Assembly: GCA_001465935.1 (NCBI GenBank)
Contig: LNKV01000003.1
Coordinates: 874,363 to 938,362 of the forward strand
Source of the DNA: Clarireedia homoeocarpa
Lineage: Eukaryota > Ascomycota > Leotiomycetes > Helotiales > Rutstroemiaceae
Length of the DNA: 64,000 nt
Reading direction: 5' to 3'
In this document: positions 1 to 10,520 of the stretch, piece after piece
How the letters are laid out: each line of letters begins with the position of its first letter
Position numbering within the stretch: the first letter of the stretch is position 1
Notes under the pieces: generated by a model
The model's database searches: none
What the model was told of the DNA's origin: nothing
The model's input: the letters and a program-made list of their open reading frames with translations, nothing else
Translations under genes and position numbers: made by a program

Positions 1-2404
1 GCTGACCCACGAGTGCAGACATTTGGGAGATATTAATGGTAGATCCTTTGGATCCAGAGCGAGCCATTTGCACAGCATTGTTGATATCCAAGAGACCATC
101 CTCGGTCTTGGTACCAGCCTTGTTACGAGCTTCATTCAAAGCTTTAGAGACCTGACTCTCGAACGTTTCTCGAACGTTCATACCAGGAAGAGACTCAAGT
201 TGATTGCTTGTAGCCTTCTCTGTAAGTTCAGTAACCTCGGCCTTTTGCTTTGCAATGGCCTCTTCGATTCTCTTAATGGTCTGCTGATTAGGAATCGTGT
301 CACCGATACCAATACTGAATCCATTGTGGAGAAGCCAATAGTTGACGACTCGTTGACAGCCGTTGAAGAAAGCCATTGCAGCATCTGACCCTTGCTCATT
401 GAAAACAATGTGAACGATACCACCACCGGATGCTCCCACATTCTTCTTGGTCAGAAGACCAAACATAAGTTCTCCCTCACGGATCATAACTCCATCATCC
501 TTTAATGGAGCATCCTCACGATTTTCATTAAGACTGCTGAGGTTGACAATCTTTGGAATGATCATACTGACGACTTGCTTACCAGTCCATCTTGGTCGAG
601 GCTTTAAAATGGCAGGTTGAGGGATTACACCATCCCATTCTGGAACCCACAGCAAGATGTTCATCAAGTGTTCTTTAGTGATGAACACATCTCTTCTACA
701 GATCTTGTAGATACCAGCCAGTGTATCTTGGACAATACCCATAAGAGGTCCGTTTCTTTGGGGAGACACAATATTCAACGGCACCATGCAAAGATTCATA
801 ACTTCAGCACGGGTTTCCTCTGTCTGTGGAACGTGCAAGTTCATCTCGTCTCCATCAAAATCTGCGTTATAAGGGGAGGTGACAGAAAGATTCAATCGGA
901 AAGTCGAGTAGGGCATAACACGAACCCTGTGACCCATCATGGATTCCTTGTGCAGCGAAGGTTGACGATTGAAGATGATAAAGTCACCATCAATGATATG
1001 TCGCTCAACTTTCCATCCATATTCAAGAGAGATTGCCCCAGCGCGCTTGTGATGCCGAAGATCGATACGGACACCGTCGGAACGAATGACATACTTGGCA
1101 CCAGGATGCTCATCTGGGCCGTTCTTGACAAGCTGATGCAGTCTATCGATATTGAGTGGAGTTACGGTTTCGGGGTATGTCAGGATTCTGGCGATACTTC
1201 GGGGCACACCGACCTCGTCGAGCGATAAGTTAGGATCACCAGTAATAACGGTACGAGCAGAGAAATCCACACGCTTTCCCATCAAGTTTCCACGCAGCCG
1301 ACCTTCCTTTCCCTTTAGACGAGCTCGAATAGACTTGACAGGTCTGCCTGACTTCTGCAGAGCTTGTGGCTGTCCAGCAATGTCATTGTCCATGTAGGTT
1401 GCAACATGGTATTGGAGCAGAGCCTCGAAATCCTGTAGAATATGCTGAGGTGAACCTTCTTGTTGTGCTTGTCTGACATTGCCGTTGGCACGAATGATGT
1501 CACCCAGCTTGTACGTAAGATCATCCTCTCCACGCATTCCTTGGCCAGTACCATCCATAGAAATACTTGGTCTGACAGGTGGCGGTGGGACGGGAAGGAC
1601 CGTGATGATCATCCATTCAGGGCGAGCATAATCTGCGTTCAATCCGAGGTCTCTGATTTCCTCAGTAGATATACTGCGGAACACTTGCAGAGCCATTTCA
1701 GGAGTGATCTGTCGCTTGTCGGGAGAAACGGTCTCGCCGTCTTCATCCTTAGGAACCTTCCAGGTACCCCACAGCTGCAGAGCCGTTTGTCGTACTTCAG
1801 GCTGTGTATTTCCACAGCCTCCGTGAGATCTCTTTGCAAGCTCCTTTGGGTCTCCGTTGAACTCCTCCTCGTTCATGGTAACATCACTATCGCAAATCAT
1901 CTTAGGCTTGCAGAGCTTCCATATTGCCTCAAATCTACGTTTCGGGTCGCGAATAGAAACGGCTGCCTTGTAAGCTGGGTTGCTCTGATTTCGTGATGTT
2001 AGCACAATTGTACACGAACACGCGTAACCTCCTTTAGGTTAACTGACCCTGTCCAGTAGTACCCTACCACAGTTGTGGCAGACCATTTCCAGTAGCTTCT
2101 TGACCTTTTTCAAGAATCCTGGGTGGTAAACAGGTTTGGCCAACTCGATATGACCAAAATGACCAGGACATTCAGACATATTTTGGTCACAGGTAGCACA
2201 TTTAAATTGTCTATCGATGGAACCGAGTCGAGGATCGTTGAGACCTTGTTCCCGAGGCTTCATCTTGCTCTCATCCATAGTTTCTGGGTATAAAATGTGG
2301 GCAACACTCATATTCTTAATCTCCTCTGGAGAAAAGAGACCAAATTGGATCTCTTGAATCGTGCGCAAAGGCGCATCTGAGTGCGCAAAATTAAGATTCG
2401 CCAT
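1..2404 (-). CDS. RPB1: RNA polymerase II largest subunit RPB1, N-terminal part (cut by window start)
   Basis: This is the catalytic subunit of RNA polymerase II in the nucleus. The first exon runs from 2404 to about 2048 and starts MANLNFAHSD; an in-frame ATG nine codons upstream (2431) is less like the family. A 63-base intron (2047-1985, GTCAGT donor, GCTAAC branch, AG acceptor) joins LLDR to SNPAYKA, and the frame then stays open to base 1. About 780 residues are visible. The zinc-binding clamp appears as CATCDQNMSECPGHFGH and CHNCG. The metal A motif NADFDGDEMN is encoded near 843-867, and the visible part ends in the conserved ISQMSALVGQ before the bridge helix. The catalytic core C-terminus and the heptad-repeat tail lie outside the window. 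Glutathione reductase follows upstream on the same strand after about 1 kb, so they are separate transcription units. Confidence 0.97.
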
Positions 2405-3449
2405 GTTGACGGTTGATGAAGAAGTTGACAAAGAGACGGAAGTTGAAGTTTAATTTAAGCTGGGTGGCGAGCGGTGATCTAATCAGACCTAGAAGTCGAC
2501 GTAAGAACGCGATTTTTATCTCAAAACTATCGTCGCAGTGCTCCAAACCAGATTCTATACCAATATCAAACGGGCTATATGTGCAAGAGATGAGGAAAAG
2601 TCGGAGTCGCGATGGGCGCGGGAGGCCAGGCCAGAGGCCTGAAGGACAATTTTCGATTTCTCCGACCGTAAGAGCTGAAGGGCTGTGGAGAAGAGGTTCA
2701 AAGGAGTGTATACGATGTCTTCCTCGTTAGAAAGATCAGCGATGAGGAATCCACGTAGATCTTCGTGCGATCCCACAAGTTGACGAGTGTTGTTGATGGA
2801 GGTGGATGGGTTCGCAAGGAGGAGGTTCCTTTGTCAATCGCGCAAAGAAAGATGATGGAGGCTCACTGGAAATTCGGTAAGCCAGATTGAGTTAGACTAG
2901 TAGTTTATTCTTATGAGCCAATAATAAGCGATAACTTTTGTGTGAGACTATCTACATGACTAGTGTTTCACCCCATTTCATTCATGGAGAAAATCACGAC
3001 AATCCAAATGCGGCGATTTACAATGTCTCCTTTGCATTCTACCGTATGAGCACAGCTTTATCCAGAACGGTGAAAGGGAACATTGGTTTGTTATGTGGAT
3101 GCTTCCAAAGTAGATATTCTGTGGTGCAGAAGTCCGACTATTGTCTATTCTGGAATGATAAGCTAGTTGCTATCCATTAGTTGTCGATTTAATTTTGGAC
3201 GATACATTATGGTCAGATATCGTACTGCGTACGTCATTCATGAACTTACAAAAGCGTGGATGGGGCGAATATGGAACAGTAATTCATAGAAGACATGTAT
3301 ATTCTTGTTGCAAGTGCCGGTCACCATGACATATTTACTACAACTGCTTCATCAAGAAGAACCATCGATCTATTTTCATTCTTTATCAGAGCTGTTCATG
3401 TCAAACTGCCACCGTTCCGTTTTCCGTTTTTGAATGTATTCGAGAATAG
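2405..3449. other. intergenic: RPB1 promoter and glutathione reductase 3' flank
   Basis: No gene is recognised here. The open frames present are short and match no family. The stretch should hold the RPB1 promoter next to 2404 and the 3' untranslated region of the reductase gene next to 3450. Confidence 0.6.
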
Positions 3450-5553
3450 CTACTTCATAGTAACAATCTCCTCTGCGCTGGTAGGATGAATGGCTACACA
3501 AGCGTCGAAGTCTCGCTTTCTCGCCCCCATCTTGATAGCCACACCAAAGCCTTGCAGCATCTCTCCAACTCCTAAGCCAATCAAGTGAAGTCCCACAATC
3601 TTCTCTTCCGGTCCTTCACAGATAATCTTGAACTCAGTTGGGAGATGCTCCTTCTCTTCGGCTGGGAAGAAGTCGTAGAACATGTTAGCAAATTTGGTAT
3701 GGTATACTTTAATGTTCCCTTCTCCAAATTTAGCGATTGCCTCGGGTTCTGTGATACCAATGGTACCAACTTCGGGATGAGCAAAGACCACAGTTGGAAC
3801 CAGGCTATATGAGAGTGCTGATTGCGCGAACTGTGACGGTCCAAATAGACGATTGGAGAGCTGTCGACCGGCTGCAATAGCAACTGTTGCGTGTTAGATG
3901 AAGAATCTTCTTCGTGAATGATTTACATACCAGGGGTAAGCTCCAGTTGTCCGGTTACATCTCCCAAGGCATAGATACCTTCGGCACTTGTGTTCTGAAA
4001 GCTGTCCACTTTAATGTAGCCTTTCTCGTCAGTGTCTACCCCCACAACCTTTAGGTCTAGGCTCGATGTTTCCGGGGTTCTTCCTACGGCCCAAAGGAGC
4101 TCGTTGACCACCAAGCCTTTGCCGTCATCGTCATCCCATCTCAGATTCAAGACTTTCTCTTCGCTTTTCTTCTTTCCACTAAGCATCTCAACTCTGGCAA
4201 ATCCCTTGTACCCCCTGTGGATTGTGATACCCGCCGCCTCATACGTCTTCGTCATTGTCTCCGAGACCATTGGATCGAATTTTCTGAGCAGTTTATCTCC
4301 TCGAATAAACATATGTACTTCGATGCCACCGATTGCGTTCAGCATCCCCGCCATTTCCACTGCAATATACTAGCACATGTCAAATTTGGAACTGAGAACG
4401 AAGAAGAAGATATACATACCCCCGCACCAACAATAGCAACCTTCTTGGGAAGTTCCTCAAGCTCGAAGAATCCCTCATTGGTGATACCGTGCTGTCCTCC
4501 AGGAACACCTTTCGGTACGATTGGGTGTCCACCAGTAGCAATACAAATATGATCAGCTTTGAAAGTTTCCACACCACTCCCATCTCCTAAAGACACAGAA
4601 ATGGTTTGAGGCGATACAAATTTGGCGGTCCCATGGACGAGAGTGATACCTTCGCGAGACCAGTTCGATTCATATGCACGATTAAGACCAGCAATCTTAG
4701 CATCCCGTTTCTGCTTGAATGAAGAATACGAATACGCAATGTTTGTAGGAGTTTCGTAGCCATAATGGCGACTCGCTCGGAGAGCTTCGGACATAGAGGA
4801 GAAATTCCAGGTGTGTTTCTTTGGTATGCAGCTAATGGTCTGTGAGAAAGACACATGATTGATAGGAACACGAATATAGTATTGAGAATATAAGTATAAA
4901 CCAGAACTATCAAATAAAAGCAAAGAAGAGACGGTCATTGAGAATATAAGTATAAACCAGAACTATCAAATAAAAGCAAAGAAGAGACGGTCGCATGAAC
5001 AGCAAATTTGAATCCTTCTAAAGTCTCTCATCCCATCCAGATATCTATCGCCCATTGATTGAGTCACTCGACTTAAGCTCTAATTCATGCCAGCCTACTA
5101 CACAGGCTCCACTACTACCCGTTCTTCCTCCAGATTCTCCAACGCTGATTTATCATGACTTTGAAGATTCGGCGAAACATACCCAACATTCACACAGCAT
5201 CCGCCACTTTTCCCATCCTCTACAAGCAAAACATTCTTTTCCCACCCTCCCTTTTCTTTCGGTGCCGCAGCTCGTCTCGCTGCCCCGCTCCCACCACTAC
5301 CACCACCAATGACAATATAATCGAACTCCTTCACGGCACCCTCTAAATTGCCATTCATACCCGTCATTTTTCGCGTCAGACCCGCACGTGATATTGGGAG
5401 TGCGGATTTGGCGACTGAAGAAATAGCTGAAAGCGTGGTTGCTGATGTTGACGAAGAATTTGGGTCTGAAGCTACTATTGTAAGGTTGGTCGGTGGTAAG
5501 GAGTTGAGAGAGAGGATAAGCGGGGGAGGTCGTGTTTGCGTTGGGGAAGACAT
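3450..5553 (-). CDS. GLR1: glutathione reductase (NADPH), cytosolic/mitochondrial
   Basis: The enzyme reduces oxidised glutathione with NADPH through FAD and a redox disulfide. Four exons fit in frame: 5553-5183, 4831-4420, 4369-3931 and 3883-3450, giving about 551 residues. Visible motifs are the FAD-binding YIVIGGGSGGSGAARRA near residue 80, the disulfide site CCVNVGC split by intron 1, the IATGGHP segment, the second dinucleotide motif VAIVGAG-YIAVEMAG split by intron 2, the ALGDVTG FAD segment, and the C-terminal HPTSAEE that carries the catalytic histidine of the partner subunit. About 65 residues precede the first domain. They are rich in Ser, Ala and Arg, and a second ATG pair (MTGMNG) lies just before the domain, which would fit a mitochondrial presequence with an alternative cytosolic start. 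The residue before the first redox cysteine is Cys, where the family usually has Thr. Intron 1 is unusually long (351 bases) and contains an exact tandem duplication. Confidence 0.95.
4881..4992 (+). repeat. exact 2 x 56 bp tandem duplication inside glutathione reductase intron 1
   Basis: Bases 4881-4936 and 4937-4992 are identical 56-base copies placed head to tail. Both lie inside the 351-base first intron of the reductase gene and contain no splice sites used in the model. Identity of the two copies suggests a recent event. Confidence 0.95.
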
Positions 5554-6077
5554 CTTTAAAGCACTGGGAGTGCTGTAGTGAATCGTCGATAGAGGGGAAT
5601 GTGAGGGGTAATGCTTACACCCGTAGTAGATGGCACGGGAATGTAAGCAAAGTAATTTGGAATAAGACAGCGGGGTGTTGGTGCAGGTGAGGAATGGCTT
5701 AGTGTGTTGGTATGTAAGCGCTCCGCAGCATGTGAAAGTATGACAATACGTTTTTGTGCTTCCCTCACAAATCCAGGACCTTCATACATTTTATACTTAT
5801 GCTCTGGGAAAATGCTGTTGTGCGTGTATTATTCCAACAATATGATTAGTGAGATATAGTTACTGAGATAAGATAAAGGGGTTATTTGCTGTGCGGGTTT
5901 GTTGTGTGCTAAATCACTGATATCTTTGATGTGTGAAGTATTAATTGGTTGAACCATGCATATCAAGTATGCAAGTTAGTAGAAGTATCCACCACAGTTC
6001 GCCTTGTCACCGTATACGCCGAACCGTTCCTTGAAAAGACGCCGATGTGCTGTTAAAAAAGAAGATGTCGAAGGACT
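5554..6077. other. intergenic: glutathione reductase promoter and SWD1 3' flank
   Basis: No gene is recognised. The region separates two minus-strand genes and should contain the reductase promoter and the SWD1 terminator. It has no clear tandem repeat. Confidence 0.6.
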
Positions 6078-7543
6078 TTATTGGCGTTTTCTACCCTTCT
6101 TCTTCCGCGGCAGTTCGTCGGCGCTTCCGATAGCTTCCGAGTCCAGCTGGTGGTTGGTAGGGCTCTTCCTTCTCATCTCGCCTCGTCCTACTGCCACGAA
6201 TTCTTCTTCGCTTTCGCTATCTCCGCCATCAAGTTGAACCGGCATCCTAAACGCATTCTCCTCTTCAACTATCTCACCCTTGACAGGCTCCACTGTTAGA
6301 ACGTCTACGTCCTCATCTTCCAGATCCAATCTTCTTTTATGGATTTCTTCTTGGGGATGGATATCGAATTCGTCTTCGCGCTCAATGTATTCGACGTTTT
6401 CTTCGACCTCTGCAAAATCAGGTGCCAACGCAGACCACCTTTGCTGTGGGATGATCGACCAGATATGTATCCTTCCAGACTCTAAGCCACACGCAGCAAT
6501 CATAGGTCTGTGCGGATGCCATTCAACCACCCCATGTTCCTCCTTCGGCCCCTCTAGAATCTTTACCAAACTCCCATGACTTCTTTCCCATATGTAAATG
6601 TCGTGGTTGTTGTATGTAGATGCGGTCACATATTCGCCTGTCGCGCTGAACGCAACATGATTCCAGCTTAGTCTGTTAACTACATCTTGGAATTTGTGCT
6701 CGACCTCAATATCGATCGTGTCGGGATCTAGATCTTCAGCTGATAGGTTCGGCATTTGAATCGTCCTTATGATTCTGTCTTGCGCATTGACTACAACATC
6801 CCTTCCTGACGTTGTAAGTCGCATGTAGATAAGTACTCCCGTGCATAATTTCGTGGAATATATCACAGTCCTCGTCGCGACTTCAATGATGTTAAGCCAT
6901 CCTTTATTCGTGCCTGAAAGTATGTGATCGCCGGACGCAGTAAAAATAGCTACTGTTGTCGTCTGCTTGGCCTCCTGTGCTGCTTGCTTAGGCTCATCTT
7001 CCGCATAGTGCGTCCTCTTCTTGATCGTAGACGGTATGGTATATTTCACGGCCTCTGGGTTTGCTAGATCTACTAATAACGGCGGATCTTCAAAAAGGGA
7101 AACCAGTATCTTAAGACTGTTGATTTCATGTCAGCATTTCCCCGTTCTCTTTCAGCCAAAACGCGTCAAATTCGAACTCACTGCGTCCAAGGATGGAATT
7201 CTGCAAGATATACTGGTGCCTCAAATCTCACACTCCTTATGATACTCCCATCCATCAGATCCCAAATATTGCATGTCCAATCCTGGCTTGAAGTGAGAAG
7301 GAATCTACCATCTCGCGACCAACTCAACGACTGAACTTGTCGCGTATGTCCCTTAAGTTTCCGTGCTATGCCATTGGTCTCAACGTCGAAAATAACGACA
7401 GTGCCGTCTGTACGGCCAGCGGCGAGGAAATCGCCCTTTCTACTGAAACGGACGCAAGTAGCATGGCCACTACGCAAAGTAAGTGTTGTAGATTCCGGGT
7501 AGTCTTGGGCGAGAACGAATGGATCAGTTAACGAGAGATTCAT
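6078..7543 (-). CDS. SWD1: COMPASS (Set1C) histone methyltransferase complex WD40 subunit Swd1/RbBP5
   Basis: Swd1 is a core WD40 subunit of the complex that methylates histone H3 lysine 4 in the nucleus. Two exons (7543-7182 and 7116-6078) are joined by a 65-base intron with a GTGAGT donor and CAACAG acceptor, giving HPWTH-LKILVSLFEDPPLL and 466 residues. The start MNLSLTDPFVLAQDYPE is typical of the family. WD-type blades run over about residues 20-330, with visible WD-like ends such as WDLMDGS and IYIWERS. The tail is acidic (DLEDEDVDVL) and then basic (KKKGRKR). An upstream in-frame Met at 7675 is not supported because the family starts at the chosen Met. The divergent neighbour at 8208 shares the 660-base upstream region. 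Confidence 0.93.
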
Positions 7544-8207
7544 GGTGTTGCTTGTATAAAAGTAAAAGAAATCTACAATTGAGCGTAGAATTGAGGGAAC
7601 AACGACCGCAGCCTTGTTCTCTTCAAGGAGACTCCATCTCTGCAAAGATCTTGGCTGCAGATTTTCCTGCAGCAAATTTACACGTTACGACTAAAGAAAT
7701 GCCTCGGGCATACATGACAAATTAAAGATATTTATTCTGGTGATTGATTTATTTTATTCAAAGTTTTGCTAAAGTCTAGAGACACTGCCGGTTTTAGACA
7801 TTTAATTTGAATTCCAAGGCTGAACAAGACTGCTCACTAGCCACAACTTCTCACTAGCCACAACTTCTCACTAGCCACAACTTCTCATTAGCCACAACTG
7901 CTGTAGAAGCCACACCAGACCCTTACTGGATCTAGACCACCACTATCCCGCGCTACGCTTCTTCTGATCACAGCAGTCTAAATTAACTAACCATATTCCA
8001 AATCATATGGCGGATACACTCCCAGCATGGCTGATATTACAGAATACTCAATGGTGATAGGCAGTTAGTATTGATGGTTGCTGCCAAGCCCTCAATTGTG
8101 CCGCAGCAATAGTATACCGGTGAGTGAATGATTTTGAAGATTAGTTGACACAGCCCACGTCACAGAACCATTAACTTACAACAACTTCCTCTTTAACAAC
8201 TTCAAAG
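7544..8207. promoter_or_regulatory. divergent promoter region between SWD1 and the SPRY gene
   Basis: The 664 bases between two divergent start codons must hold both promoters. No TATA box or known operator was assigned. The clearest structure is a 17-base tandem repeat in four copies, listed separately. Confidence 0.5.
7833..7900 (+). repeat. 17-bp tandem repeat, four copies, in the divergent promoter
   Basis: The unit CTCACTAGCCACAACTT occurs three times exactly and a fourth time with two changes. It covers 68 bases without gaps. Confidence 0.95.
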
Positions 8208-9332
8208 ATGTGTTTCGGAAACAAGCTGAAGGGAGACGCACCTACAGGTTTGAACGACGACACCTTGAACTCCCGCCCCATCGAAACAAATAAAGGAAGA
8301 CCGACATCAGTCAAGATGCCGCAGAACGACTCTTATGCGCCACCCGCGGGTCCTCCGCCATCGCATCAATCACATCAACTGCCTTACAACGACCAGTATG
8401 CTGCCCCGCCGGGACCACCACCTTCTCACGAATATACTCCTCCTCCTGGCCCGCCTCCGTCTCATACCCAAGCTCCATATCACGACTGGCAGACGGCCGT
8501 CCCAGATACGTCCCTTCTACCACCTCCTCCATCTCTTGGTCATCAGCGCAGTTCTGCAAACAATGCTACTGAGGAAGAAGCGCTGCAGGGAAAGGCATGG
8601 TGCGAGCAGAATCCTTTGGGGGCCGCGATCCAGTTTCCACAAGCTGCTTTAGAATCTCTTGCGGCAGGTAATATCGGCGTCATCAAGCCTCGGTCATATA
8701 ATGGTGACCTCACGACTTTGCGACCGGGGGTCTGGGCTGGCAAGACAAAGTCAAGCAGCAAAGATTCATCCATTATTTCGACACTCCCTCTCTATTCTGT
8801 TTATGAGCACTCTCCTTCACGGACGGAGATGGGAAAGACTATTTACTACGAGGTAAGAATATCTAACAGAAATCGAGGAGAAGTAAGTCTGGGGCTCGGT
8901 TTTGTCGCCCAGCCGTATCCAACTTTCAGGCTTCCCGGTTGGCACAGGGGTTCTTTAGGAGTTCATGGGGATGATGGTCACAAATATATCAATGATATGT
9001 GGGGAGGCAAAGACTTTACAGCGCCCTTCCGACCAGGTCAAACCCTTGGAATCGGCATGACTTTTACGCCTAGGAACACAGACAAGCCACCAGCATATGA
9101 TTCAGGGCCAGCCCAAACCACGGCTATGACTCCAATCAATGTCGAAATATTCTTCACTCGTGATGGTAGGAAAGATGGTGGTTGGAATCTACACGAAGAA
9201 GGTGATGCTGTAGAAGATCTTCCTGTTACTGGATTGGAAGGCATGCATGATTTGTATGCGGCAGTTGGAACATTTGAGAACGTTGAATTTGAGATTGTCT
9301 TTAATGAGGGCGAGTGGATGTATCATCCGTAA
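8208..9332 (+). CDS. SPRY-domain protein with proline-rich N-terminus
   Basis: One uninterrupted frame encodes 374 residues. It starts MCFGNKLKGD, and the Cys at position 2 could be a lipidation site, though this is inference. Residues about 40-90 contain three near copies of a PPGPPPSH block. The rest is a SPRY fold from about residue 150 to the end, with IYYEVRISN, the characteristic LPGWHRGSLGVHGDDG segment and VEIFFTRDG. That glycine-rich segment is shared with fungal SPRY proteins such as Ssh4/Ear1, which recruit the Rsp5 ubiquitin ligase to membrane cargo. However, there is no membrane segment here and no clear PPxY motif in what I read, so an adaptor role is only a guess. Function is otherwise unknown. 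Confidence 0.85.
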   Translation: MCFGNKLKGDAPTGLNDDTLNSRPIETNKGRPTSVKMPQNDSYAPPAGPPPSHQSHQLPYNDQYAAPPGPPPSHEYTPPPGPPPSHTQAPYHDWQTAVPDTSLLPPPPSLGHQRSSANNATEEEALQGKAWCEQNPLGAAIQFPQAALESLAAGNIGVIKPRSYNGDLTTLRPGVWAGKTKSSSKDSSIISTLPLYSVYEHSPSRTEMGKTIYYEVRISNRNRGEVSLGLGFVAQPYPTFRLPGWHRGSLGVHGDDGHKYINDMWGGKDFTAPFRPGQTLGIGMTFTPRNTDKPPAYDSGPAQTTAMTPINVEIFFTRDGRKDGGWNLHEEGDAVEDLPVTGLEGMHDLYAAVGTFENVEFEIVFNEGEWMYHP

Positions 9333-10520
9333 CGGGTTTAGACGGAGGGCTTGGTACAAACGACGGAGCAGGAAAGCATGGGTTTGATTTATTCTAACAA
9401 CTTTAATAATTATTACCTCTAGTGAGACGATTTACTCCAACTATAATACGAATACATGAGCACACGTACCAAGTCGAATCATTTTCCACAGTGGTTTGAA
9501 TATTCTCAGCCAGCTCTACATGTTTCGGTGAGTCATTTTCGAACCGTCGTATCAATCGCGTCTAAGAGACTCGGCCTTAGGATTTTGGTGCAAGCTATCA
9601 TATGTTACCCTGGAAACCTGACCCATGGAACCTTGGAACCCTTACACGATGAACTTTGGGTCCAAGTAGGTCAAAGATCATGTGTAAGGATGAGTATTTG
9701 TCGGGATGAATGGACTACGGGAGGACTCAATCAATGGGCTACGGAAGATGGTACGGGAGAGCATACAGGAGTCAAACAAAGACTGAACAATGAAGCCATT
9801 CATGTACGTAGTACAGGAGAGCGAGTCTATATAGTATGGCCTCGAGTCCATAGCACAATGACAATCAAGACTTACCGGAACCCAATAGCATTAGATCACC
9901 ATTGTTGTGTGATCTTGATGCTAAGGGTTTGGTAAGCCAAATCACAGTATTACTTCTTGTTGCCGGTAAAAGCGCTTAGTGGCGCAACCACCCACGGCGA
10001 GCCTTTTAAGGGAAGATCACGTTTGCTAGAGTACTGGAAGACGCACAAATTAATTGTCTGATGTTCGATTTCAAGATTGTTATTCCCCAATTCATGTCAC
10101 GCTAAGGTTGCGTCTGTTTTCGGCGTGCATCTTTCCTCTCGCCGAGCTCACAACAGTTAGGCCTTGGTGCAGTGTCCCTTCTACTTTCAACATAACCGAG
10201 ACTTGCCCCTTCGGCTAAGATAAGTTAGAGCGAAAGGGGTTCTTTAGCATAAATTGTTATGCTCTTTAGCTCAAGTTCCATGGTAGTAGTCCTATAGCTA
10301 TCCTTAAACATGACGGTAAGCTAATCGTCGGTTCATATCCAAATGTACGAATTCGATTTCCAGTCCATATCGAAATCAAGATCATATATTTATGCAATTT
10401 TCCTCCTTCTTTTCTCCTTCTCTCTATTAACTCAAACATACAACAACCTCTCCTTTCATACTCTAACTTCCAACAATCATTCTTAACTCACTTAACATCT
10501 ATATCTATATCAACAACAAA
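9333..10520. other. intergenic between the SPRY and exonuclease genes
   Basis: No gene is recognised. A 159-codon open frame (9456-9935) has a composition unlike its neighbours and no family motif, so I do not call it. The last 140 bases before 10521 are rich in CT and CAACA, typical of a fungal promoter and leader. A short hairpin-like sequence (AGCATAA and TTATGCT) lies near 10246-10263. Confidence 0.5.

Noticed and set aside
617..1996. Long open frames on the plus strand across the left edge
   Set aside because: They are antisense to RPB1, whose minus-strand protein is clearly conserved.
9456..9935. A 159-codon open frame on the plus strand
   Set aside because: There is no family motif, no coherent start context and no splice signals. 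The composition does not look like a conserved protein, and the frame is probably open by chance.
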